Source of the DNA: Lachnospiraceae bacterium UBA4317
GTDB taxonomy: Bacteria > Bacillota_A > Clostridia > Lachnospirales > Lachnospiraceae
NCBI GenBank assembly: GCA_002394525.1
Contig: DGUF01000211.1
Location: 1 to 9,489 of the forward strand
DNA length: 9,489 nucleotides
Reading direction: 5' to 3'
Position numbers and translations under genes: made by a program. The notes beneath the pieces were generated by a model. It did not search any database, had not been told where the DNA came from, and was given only the letters and a program-made list of their open reading frames with translations. Positions 1-6,171 of the stretch are shown one piece after another. Position 1 is the first letter of the stretch. Each line of letters begins with the position of its first letter.

Positions 1-90
1 GGCCCAGGCACCTGTGATCGCAGCGGAGAAAACGCCTCCGCGTATTTCTCCTCGCGCTGCCGCTCTGACGAGCGGCATTGTCGGAAAGAG

Positions 91-124
91 AATCCCCGGC
101 GCAATGTGTTATGCGCCGGGGATT
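91..124. terminator. Strong hairpin terminator, 13-bp stem
   Basis: A perfect 13-bp inverted repeat (91-103 with 112-124, arm AATCCCCGGCGCA) encloses an 8-nt loop. It is followed on the plus strand by a T-rich stretch (TTTCATTTTACTCTTT). This suits a Rho-independent terminator for a plus-strand gene lying left of the window. It could also end transcripts of the DUF3048 gene coming from the right, since a shorter pyrimidine run (TTCTCTTT) follows the stem on the minus strand. Positions 1-90 show no convincing coding sequence. Confidence 0.75.
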
Positions 125-190
125 TCATTTTACTCTTTAAGTCCGTTTACAAATCAAATGCTTTAATACCACAAATTACCAGTTACAAAG

Positions 191-218
191 CTAAGAGCTA
201 AGAGCCAAGAGCCAAGAG
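191..218. repeat. Four tandem copies of a 7-bp repeat
   Basis: Two copies of CTAAGAG followed by two copies of CCAAGAG sit head to tail, just 3' of the DUF3048 stop codon (TAA, complement of 221-223). The units differ only at the second base, so this is a simple tandem repeat. A partial fifth unit (CT) follows. No function is evident; such short repeats can vary in copy number by slippage. Confidence 0.8.
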
Positions 219-220
219 CT

Positions 221-1381
221 TTAATACTGGACCGGTGTGAGCGGTGCGCCCTCGGTCTGGTAGGAGACGCCGTCGATCGAGAAGGTATCGAGGTGGTCGC
301 GGATGATGAAGATCATGGTCTTGCCCGTATTCAGGTGGATGCGGGTGTTGTCATCATAGTAGTAGGTGGTGTGCTTGTGGATGCCCTTGCGCCACCAGTG
401 GGCGGGAACGCAGCGGCCCTCGGTCAGGACATAGGCGTTGCGGCCGCGGGAGACGGTGTCGAGATCCACATAGCCGTGATTGCCGACATATTTGAATTTG
501 GCCTCCTGGATGATGACATTGTCAAAGGCCATCTGCTCGCCGGTCACGGCGTCGCACTGGGGCTCGCCGTAGAGGTACTTGTAGTACTTGTGGTCCTCCT
601 CATTGTAGACCAGGGAGGACTGGGTGACAGGGAAGGCGCCGCTCATATCGATATTCTTGGCGGGGATGGAATCCTTGTACTGCTTGAGCGTATTGCGGTC
701 GTCAGGATCATTGAAATAGAACTGACGGTCATCGTAATACTGGGGGCGGATGGAAAGGGTGTATCCGGCCAGAGCGCAGGCGTTTTTGATATAATCGGAG
801 CTCGTGTAGGCGGTGTGCTCCATGGCCTTGCCGTTGTCGACGCGGTAGAAGGCGCCGTAGTCGCCGCCCAGGACGCCGCCGACACCGTTGAGGTTGTCGA
901 GGTCCTCGCGGTCGGTCACGGGCTTGAGCCAGTCGATGGGGCCGCCGAAGTGGATCATGATGGGATCATAGCGCATGGCCTCCTCGACGAAGTAGGAGCG
1001 CGTGCTGCGGATATTGCCGATCTGGCCGATGTTCTGCCAGTCCTGGATGATGCCCATCTGACGGCTCATGCTGCCCTCTTCGATCATCTCGTAAAAGACA
1101 TCGACATTGCTGAGTCCGTACTGGGGCTGAGCCTCGTAGTTGATGGGATACATGACAGCGATCGGACGCTGCTTGGCGATCTCGGGATCGATCTTCTCAT
1201 TTGTCAGAATACTTCTGGTGACCGTATCTTTTTTCTTTGTCGAATCGGTCTTTTTGGTCTCCGTCTTCGTTGTGGTCTCGGCCGCGGACGCGGAGACGAG
1301 CGCATGGCTCCCGAGGCCGGTGACTGCCAGACATACGGCGGCGGCCATGGGAATGAGCGTTTTAAAGGCTTTCTTCATCAT
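221..1381 (-). CDS. Secreted DUF3048 domain-containing protein (YerB-like)
   Basis: This 386-residue protein belongs to the DUF3048/YerB family of exported proteins, whose biochemical role is not established. It starts with a Sec signal peptide: basic MMKK, a hydrophobic stretch at about residues 8-29, and a probable signal peptidase I site around SASA-AET (33-35). There is no proper lipobox, although family members are often lipoproteins. Residues 36-55 are a Thr/Lys-rich linker. The DUF3048 N-terminal domain spans about 66-215, with the family pattern RPIAVM (72-77), an Ala/Pro-Gln-x-Gly-Leu segment (84-90), VFYEM (95-99), a GxIRSTRSYFV segment (122-132) and HFGG (144-147). The C-terminal domain follows (about 245-378), ending in the typical RDHLDTFSIDG segment (361-371). 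The start is ATG at 1381, preceded by GAGGAAAG at 1386-1393 with the GAGG core 8 nt away. A second ATG at 1378 is equally in frame. It is transcribed alone, away from the c-di-GMP gene. Confidence 0.9.
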   Translation of the reverse strand: MMKKAFKTLIPMAAAVCLAVTGLGSHALVSASAAETTTKTETKKTDSTKKKDTVTRSILTNEKIDPEIAKQRPIAVMYPINYEAQPQYGLSNVDVFYEMIEEGSMSRQMGIIQDWQNIGQIGNIRSTRSYFVEEAMRYDPIMIHFGGPIDWLKPVTDREDLDNLNGVGGVLGGDYGAFYRVDNGKAMEHTAYTSSDYIKNACALAGYTLSIRPQYYDDRQFYFNDPDDRNTLKQYKDSIPAKNIDMSGAFPVTQSSLVYNEEDHKYYKYLYGEPQCDAVTGEQMAFDNVIIQEAKFKYVGNHGYVDLDTVSRGRNAYVLTEGRCVPAHWWRKGIHKHTTYYYDDNTRIHLNTGKTMIFIIRDHLDTFSIDGVSYQTEGAPLTPVQY

Positions 1382-1503
1382 TTAGCTTTCCTCATTTAAA
1401 AATAGTGATCAGTGTTCCTGAAGTGGCGGCAGGCTGCTCCAGACAGCGATGCCGTCAGTGTGTAAAATAAACTGTCAGAAGATGTACGAATGGGTACAAA
1501 ATG

Positions 1504-1533
1504 CACAAATGAAAATGTGTTTTTCCATTTGTG
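1504..1533. promoter_or_regulatory. Hairpin in the leader of the DUF3048 gene
   Basis: CACAAATGAAAA (1504-1515) pairs with TTTTCCATTTGTG (1521-1533), giving 12 pairs with one bulged base and a 5-nt loop. It lies within the predicted 5' leader of the minus-strand DUF3048 mRNA, about 120 nt before its start codon. It could be an operator or an RNA hairpin. It has no G+C-rich stem and no clear T run, so terminator function is unlikely. Confidence 0.4.
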
Positions 1534-1574
1534 ACTCCTTATAGAATTTCCAAAAGCGGGGATTCCAAATTCAT

Positions 1575-1603
1575 ATTATAGCGTAATAAAAGGTAGTTGG
1601 CAA
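1575..1603 (-). promoter_or_regulatory. Sigma-A-type promoter for the DUF3048 gene
   Basis: On the minus strand, TTGCCA (complement of 1598-1603, five of six bases of the -35 consensus) is followed by exactly 17 nt and then a perfect TATAAT (complement of 1575-1580). Transcription would start near 1568, giving a leader of about 190 nt before the ATG at 1381. The surrounding sequence is A+T-rich, unlike the flanking genes. Confidence 0.7.
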
Positions 1604-1770
1604 TCACAAGTGTCGATGAGGGACATCTATATCAGAGCCGCCGGTACTGTCCACGCCCCTTCGGGAGGGTATGCGGCGGAAACAGGGAGCCGCCTCATGT
1701 TTTGTCCTTTGTCTGTCAGGTCGGAATCCGGAGGGGGAAGGTTACTGCAATTTTTTCAGGAAGGGCGTTC

Positions 1771-1796
1771 TGCCTGATTTACAGGCATGGTATAAT
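1771..1796 (+). promoter_or_regulatory. Extended -10 promoter with overlapping palindrome
   Basis: A perfect TATAAT at 1791-1796 is preceded by TGG, forming an extended -10 element (TGnTATAAT). The -35 position is poor (TTCTGC at 1768-1773), as is usual for extended -10 promoters. The spacer holds a palindrome, TGCCTG (1771-1776) with CAGGCA (1782-1787), where a repressor could bind. Transcription from about 1803 would give a leader of about 100 nt to the c-di-GMP gene, whose ATG at 1903 has AAGGA at 1891-1895. The rest of 1604-1770 holds no recognisable gene or riboswitch. Confidence 0.55.
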
Positions 1797-1902
1797 GAGA
1801 CAAACTGGAATGACAGCAGGGACTGGTCCCTGATAAGTGTGAATGAGCCGGGGCACATCTTCGGACAGCTGTTGCCTGAGGATACAATGAAAGGAAGACA
1901 CA

Positions 1903-4900
1903 ATGCTTAAAAGTCATGAAAAATTTCATTCCGCCAACGGAAAGAGATTGATCCTCGTTGCAGATGATGAACTGATCAACCGGGAGATCCTGGGGATGGT
2001 CCTGCAGAATGATTACCAGGTGATCTTTGCCGAAGACGGGCAGGAGGCGCTGAATCTGATCGTGGAGAACCGGGAGATCCTGTCCCTTGTCCTCATGGAC
2101 CTGAAGATGCCGGTCATGGGCGGCCTGGATGTCCTGCGCTGCATGAAGGAAAGGCCGGAGCTGGCCCGGATCCCCGTGATCGTCCTGACGTCCGACCAGG
2201 ACGCCGAGATCGAGTGCCTGTCCCTGGGCGCCATCGACTTTATTCCCAAGCCCTATCCCCAGGCCGGCGTCATGCTGGCCCGCATCCTGCGCACGATCGA
2301 GCTGTCCGAGGACCGGCAGATCATCAATTCCACGGAGCGCGATCCCCTGACGGGCCTCTATAACCGGGAGTATTTTTACCGCTATGCAGAGCAGTTTGAC
2401 CAGCACTACAGGGAGCTGGAGATGGACGCCATCGTCCTGGATATCAACCATTTCCACATGATCAACGAGCGCTTCGGGACGAGCTACGGTGACCGGGTCC
2501 TGCGCGGGATCGGGGAGCGGATCCGGGAGATGGTCGCGGATACGGGCGGGATCGTCTGCCGCCGCGAGGCCGACACCTTCATGATCTACTGCCCCCACGG
2601 GGCCTCCTGGAAGAACCTGCTGGAAAGGGCGTCCACCGGCATCACGGAGAATGACTCGGTCAACAACCGGGTCCGCCTGCGCATGGGCGTCTACGAGAAG
2701 GCCGACAAGAGCCTGGATATCGAGCGCCGCTTTGACCGGGCCAAGATGGCGGCCGACACGGTCCGCAACAGCTTCACGAAGACCATCGGCGTCTACGACA
2801 ATGCCCTCCACGAAAAGGAGCTCTATTCGGAGCGCCTGATCGAGGAATTCTACACCGCCATCCGGGAGAAACAGTTCCAGGTCTTTTATCAGCCCAAATT
2901 CGACGTCCGGCCCGAGATCCCGGTCCTGGCCAGCGCCGAGGCCCTGGTCCGCTGGTTCCACCCCGATCTGGGCATGATCTCCCCGGGCGTCTTTATCCCC
3001 CTCTTTGAGGAGAACGGCCTGATCCAGACCCTGGACCACTATGTCTGGCGGGCCGCCGCCGAGCAGATCAGGAGCTGGAAGGAGAAGTTTGACTTTACGG
3101 TCCCGGTCTCAGTCAATGTCTCCCGGATCGATATGTATGACCCCCGCCTGGTGGAGGACCTTCAGGAGATCCTGGCCGACAACGGCCTGACGCCCGATCA
3201 GCTTCTGCTGGAGATCACCGAATCCGCCTATACCCAGGACTCTGTCCAGATCATCGAGACCGTCAACCGCATGCGGGACCTGGGCTTCCGCATCGAGATG
3301 GACGATTTCGGGACCGGCTACTCCTCCCTCAATATGATCTCCACCCTGCCCATCGACGCCCTCAAGCTCGATATGCAGTTTATACGCAATGCCTTTAAAG
3401 AAGGCGGCGACACCCGCATGCTGGAGATCATCATCGACATCGCCGACTACCTCTCCGTCCCCGTCATCGCGGAGGGCGTGGAGACAGAGGACCAGCTCAC
3501 CGCCCTGCGGGACATGGGCTGCGACCTGGTCCAGGGCTACTATTTCTCCAGGCCTGTCCCGGCGGAGGAATATGAGCGGTTCGTGATCGAGAGAAAAGAA
3601 CTGAGCGAGAGAAGGGAGCAGGAAGTCATTTCCCCGGAGACCCGGAAGAGGTTTGCGGGCCGGCCGGATCCCGGGCGGGAGGACCTGGTCCTGGGAGGGA
3701 TCGTCACGGCTCTTTCCAGGGACTACGAGGCCATTTATTACATCGACACGAAGACCAGCCACTACGTGGAATTCGGCTCCGAAGGGAAGCTGGAGGACCT
3801 GCAGATCGAGCGGAGCGGCGAGGACTTTTTCGAGGACATGGAAAAGGGCATCCGGAAGACCGTCCTCCAGGAGGACCAGGACCGGGTCCTGCTGTCCATC
3901 CAGAAGGATGTCCTCATGACCCAGCTGCGCAGCCAGCAGATCTTTTCCATCACCTACCGCGTCCGGAGAGGAGGGGAGACCGTCTATTACGCCCTCAAGG
4001 CCGTCCTCGCGGGCAGGCAGGACGACCACCATATCGTGATCGGCGTCAGCAATGTGGATGCCCAGACCAGAGCCATGGAGCAGGCAGAGGGCGGACAGAT
4101 CAACGAGATCAACTTCACCAGCCTGGCCAGGTCTCTCTCCAATGATATGGAGAGCATCTACTACATCGACACCGAGACCGACACCTATCTGGAATTCAAG
4201 ACCGAGGGCAACTACAAGAGGCTGCAGCTGGAATCCAGCGGCACGGACTTCTTTACCGAGTGCAGGCGCAACATCCAGTCCGCCGTCTTTGCCTACGACC
4301 GCGACAGGGTCGCCTCCGCCCTGAACAAAGAGATGCTCATGCCCATCCTCAGGGAAAGGGGAGTCTTCTCCATGGCCTACCGCCTCCTGATCGAGGGCAG
4401 GCCCCGCTACTACCGGATGAAGATCGTCCGGGCGGACGTGCCCGATGACCACCACATCATCATCGGCGTCAGCAATGTCGACGACCAGATCACGGAGGAG
4501 GAAAAGCTGGAGGCCGAGCGCCAGAGCACCGTCACCTTCTCCAGCATCGCCGAGGCCCTGTCCCTGGACTATTTCAGCATCTATTACGTCGACACCCAGA
4601 CAGACCACTTCATCGAATACAGCTCCCACGAGGACTACGCCGCCCTGGGCATCGATAAGGGCGGGGAGGACTTCTTCAACCTCAGCAGAAAAAACATCGC
4701 CACTGTGATCTGCCCCGAGGACCTGGACCGCTTCATGAGGGTCTTTACCAAGGAGAGAGTGATGAAGGAACTGGCCGAGGACCACACCTTCACCATGACC
4801 TACCGCCTCATGTTTGACGGCGTACCCACCTACGTCAGCATGAAGGCCACCCGCATGGTCGACCCCGATGACCCCCATATCGTCATCGGCGTCAACAACA

Positions 4901-5826
4901 TCAACGCCGAGATGCAGCGCCGCAGAGAGACCGTCACCTACGCCGGCATCGCCCGCGCCCTGGCGGCGGACTACTTCAGCATCTACTACGTCGACACCAA
5001 GACCGACGACTTCATCGAATACAGCTCCCACCAGGAGTACGAAGCCCTCAATATCGAAAAAGCGGGCAAAGACTTCTTTGAACTGAGCCGCAAAAACGTC
5101 GGGCGTGTCGTCCACCCCGACGACAGGGAAATGTTCCTCGAAGCCTTCAGCAAGGAAAAAGTCCTGGAGGCCCTTCAGAGGGACAAGACCTTCACCCTCA
5201 CCTACCGGCTCATGTTCGGAGAAAACTCCACCTACGTCCACATGAAGGCCACCCGCATGGAGGACCACGAAGATCCCCACATCGTCATCGGCGTCAGTGA
5301 CATCGACGAACAGATGCGCCGCGAACAGGAACACAGCCGCGCTGTCTGGATGGCCAGCCGCGACCCCCTCACAGGCGTCAAGAACAAACACGCCTACAAC
5401 GAAGCCGAAAAACAGACCAACGAAGAGATCGCCTCCGGCTACGCCGGCGAACCCGAACCCTTCTCCATCGTTGTCTGCGACCTCAACGGACTCAAACAGG
5501 TCAACGACACCTTTGGCCACAAGGCCGGCGACAAATACATCCAGAGCGCCTGCAAGACCATCTGCACCACCTTTAAACACAGCCCCGTCTACCGCATCGG
5601 CGGAGACGAATTCGTCGCCATCCTCAGGGGAGGTGACTACGAGATCCGGACCGAACTCATGGCCCGCCTCCACAGCAAAAACGAAGAACACCGCGACTGC
5701 GGAGACGCCGTCATCGCCGCCGGCCTCGCCGACTACCGCCCCGGCATCGACAACACCTTCGCCGCCGTCTTCGACCGCGCCGACGCCGCCATGTACGAGG
5801 ACAAGAGGGTCCTCAAGGGCGGGTGA
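1903..5826 (+). CDS. Response regulator c-di-GMP enzyme: REC-GGDEF*-EAL-(PAS-like)x4-GGDEF
   Basis: This is a 1307-residue cytoplasmic c-di-GMP enzyme with no membrane segment. The receiver domain (about 14-130) keeps the acidic pair D21/D22, phospho-acceptor D66, T96 and K116. A GGDEF domain (about 145-300) is degenerate: the signature reads EADTF (222-226), so it should not make c-di-GMP. The EAL domain (about 310-560) looks catalytically complete: E346-A-L, N405, E437, D467/D468 in DDFGTGYSS, K488, E524 and Q544. Four PAS-like repeats of exactly 126 residues follow (594-719, 735-860, 876-1001, 1010-1135). The C-terminal GGDEF domain (about 1150-1305) has D1193, ND (1201-1202), GHKAGD (1205-1210) and GGDEF at 1233-1237, so it should be a diguanylate cyclase; the inhibitory RxxD site is absent (FKHS at 1224-1227). 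The protein is therefore probably bifunctional, making and degrading c-di-GMP under phosphorylation and ligand control. No histidine kinase is adjacent. Start: ATG with AAGGA 7 nt upstream. Codon use changes sharply near the 3' end. Domain boundaries are by eye. Confidence 0.93.
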   Translation: MLKSHEKFHSANGKRLILVADDELINREILGMVLQNDYQVIFAEDGQEALNLIVENREILSLVLMDLKMPVMGGLDVLRCMKERPELARIPVIVLTSDQDAEIECLSLGAIDFIPKPYPQAGVMLARILRTIELSEDRQIINSTERDPLTGLYNREYFYRYAEQFDQHYRELEMDAIVLDINHFHMINERFGTSYGDRVLRGIGERIREMVADTGGIVCRREADTFMIYCPHGASWKNLLERASTGITENDSVNNRVRLRMGVYEKADKSLDIERRFDRAKMAADTVRNSFTKTIGVYDNALHEKELYSERLIEEFYTAIREKQFQVFYQPKFDVRPEIPVLASAEALVRWFHPDLGMISPGVFIPLFEENGLIQTLDHYVWRAAAEQIRSWKEKFDFTVPVSVNVSRIDMYDPRLVEDLQEILADNGLTPDQLLLEITESAYTQDSVQIIETVNRMRDLGFRIEMDDFGTGYSSLNMISTLPIDALKLDMQFIRNAFKEGGDTRMLEIIIDIADYLSVPVIAEGVETEDQLTALRDMGCDLVQGYYFSRPVPAEEYERFVIERKELSERREQEVISPETRKRFAGRPDPGREDLVLGGIVTALSRDYEAIYYIDTKTSHYVEFGSEGKLEDLQIERSGEDFFEDMEKGIRKTVLQEDQDRVLLSIQKDVLMTQLRSQQIFSITYRVRRGGETVYYALKAVLAGRQDDHHIVIGVSNVDAQTRAMEQAEGGQINEINFTSLARSLSNDMESIYYIDTETDTYLEFKTEGNYKRLQLESSGTDFFTECRRNIQSAVFAYDRDRVASALNKEMLMPILRERGVFSMAYRLLIEGRPRYYRMKIVRADVPDDHHIIIGVSNVDDQITEEEKLEAERQSTVTFSSIAEALSLDYFSIYYVDTQTDHFIEYSSHEDYAALGIDKGGEDFFNLSRKNIATVICPEDLDRFMRVFTKERVMKELAEDHTFTMTYRLMFDGVPTYVSMKATRMVDPDDPHIVIGVNNINAEMQRRRETVTYAGIARALAADYFSIYYVDTKTDDFIEYSSHQEYEALNIEKAGKDFFELSRKNVGRVVHPDDREMFLEAFSKEKVLEALQRDKTFTLTYRLMFGENSTYVHMKATRMEDHEDPHIVIGVSDIDEQMRREQEHSRAVWMASRDPLTGVKNKHAYNEAEKQTNEEIASGYAGEPEPFSIVVCDLNGLKQVNDTFGHKAGDKYIQSACKTICTTFKHSPVYRIGGDEFVAILRGGDYEIRTELMARLHSKNEEHRDCGDAVIAAGLADYRPGIDNTFAAVFDRADAAMYEDKRVLKGG
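3682..5307 (+). repeat. Four in-frame PAS-like sensor repeats (126 aa each)
   Basis: Within the c-di-GMP enzyme, repeats lie at 3682-4059, 4105-4482, 4528-4905 and 4930-5307. Each unit is 126 residues, joined by linkers of 15, 15 and 8 residues. All carry a short amphipathic start, then SIYYxDTxTDxxxEY, a conserved DFF, a TYRL or similar segment, and end in HIVIGVSNxD. Units 3 and 4 are most alike, suggesting the latest duplication. The pattern looks like a PAS-type sensor fold, but no cofactor-binding residue can be assigned. Sequence divergence shows these are old duplications, not a slipped repeat. Confidence 0.85.
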
Positions 5827-5853
5827 GTCACTCGGGGACGGTTCTGTTGACTC

Positions 5854-5947
5854 GTGTGACAGGGGGACAGGCACTCTGTCACACTGCTGTGACAGAGTGC
5901 CTGTCCCCCTGTCACACCTGTCCCCCTGTCACACCCCCCTGTCCCCC
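5854..5947. repeat. REP-like element: 30-bp perfect inverted repeat plus direct repeats
   Basis: The arms at 5854-5883 and 5888-5917 are perfect 30-nt reverse complements around a 4-nt loop (CTGC). Each arm is itself palindromic at its ends (TGTGACAG ... CTGTCACA), so a cruciform or branched fold is possible. The 17-nt unit CTGTCCCCCTGTCACAC occurs twice in tandem (5901-5917 and 5918-5934), and a shorter CTGTCCCCC follows at 5939-5947. The element lies directly behind the c-di-GMP gene, preceded by GGGGACGGTTCTG (5834-5846). It resembles the REP/BIME class of intergenic palindromes that RAYT-type transposases mobilise; no such transposase is in the window. Confidence 0.75.
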
Positions 5948-5962
5948 AATTCCCCCTGCATC

Positions 5963-6026
5963 AAAAAACGCTTAGCAAATCCTCAGGATCCGGCGGGAAC
6001 CGGGAGGAAACTGCTAAGCGTTTTTT
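5963..6026. terminator. Bidirectional terminator between convergent genes
   Basis: A15-bp perfect inverted repeat (5963-5977 with 6012-6026) has arms of A6-CGCTTAGCA and TGCTAAGCG-T6. The T run on one strand and the A run on the other let it terminate in both directions, which suits its place between the plus-strand c-di-GMP gene and the minus-strand lipoprotein gene. The 34-nt loop is unusually long but contains two smaller hairpins, ATCC-TCA-GGAT (5979-5989) and CCGG ... CCGG (5990-6003). Confidence 0.8.
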
Positions 6027-6083
6027 TGTTGGAAAATCTGCCGCCTTTCGTGCGGGAAGCAGAATCAATGAAACATGGCCTGT

Positions 6084-6122
6084 GAATGCAGCTCATGAAT
6101 GCAGCTCATGAATGTGGCTTAT
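6084..6122. repeat. Three tandem copies of a 13-bp repeat
   Basis: GAATGCAGCTCAT occurs twice exactly (6084-6096 and 6097-6109), followed by a third, diverged copy GAATGTGGCTTAT (6110-6122). The array lies between the bidirectional terminator and the lipoprotein stop codon. No function is evident. Confidence 0.8.
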
Positions 6123-6143
6123 TAGGGAATCAGGGTTCTCCTG

Positions 6144-6167
6144 CCAGGTGAAAAGGGTTTCACCTGG
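6144..6167 (-). terminator. Hairpin just past the lipoprotein stop codon
   Basis: CCAGGTGAAA (6144-6153) pairs perfectly with TTTCACCTGG (6158-6167) around a 4-nt loop. It begins 4 nt beyond the lipoprotein stop codon. No T run follows on the minus strand, so it may protect the mRNA 3' end or act as a weak terminator, with the stronger hairpin at 5963-6026 behind it. Confidence 0.45.
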
Positions 6168-6171
6168 AAGC

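Noticed and set aside
1604..1790. c-di-GMP or cobalamin riboswitch upstream of the c-di-GMP gene
   Set aside because: The region lies upstream of the predicted transcription start and lacks the conserved core bases of either class.
1597..1910. Two overlapping 78-79 codon frames before the c-di-GMP gene
   Set aside because: They overlap the predicted promoter and leader, differ in frame from each other and lack clear ribosome sites or protein-like composition.
3109..5874. A 921-codon open frame antisense to the c-di-GMP gene
   Set aside because: It mirrors a gene with clear domains and catalytic residues. Its product is a low-complexity Val/Asp/Gly-rich string with no motif, as expected from GC-rich codon bias. 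The same applies to the antisense frames at 1756-3039 and 293-1399.
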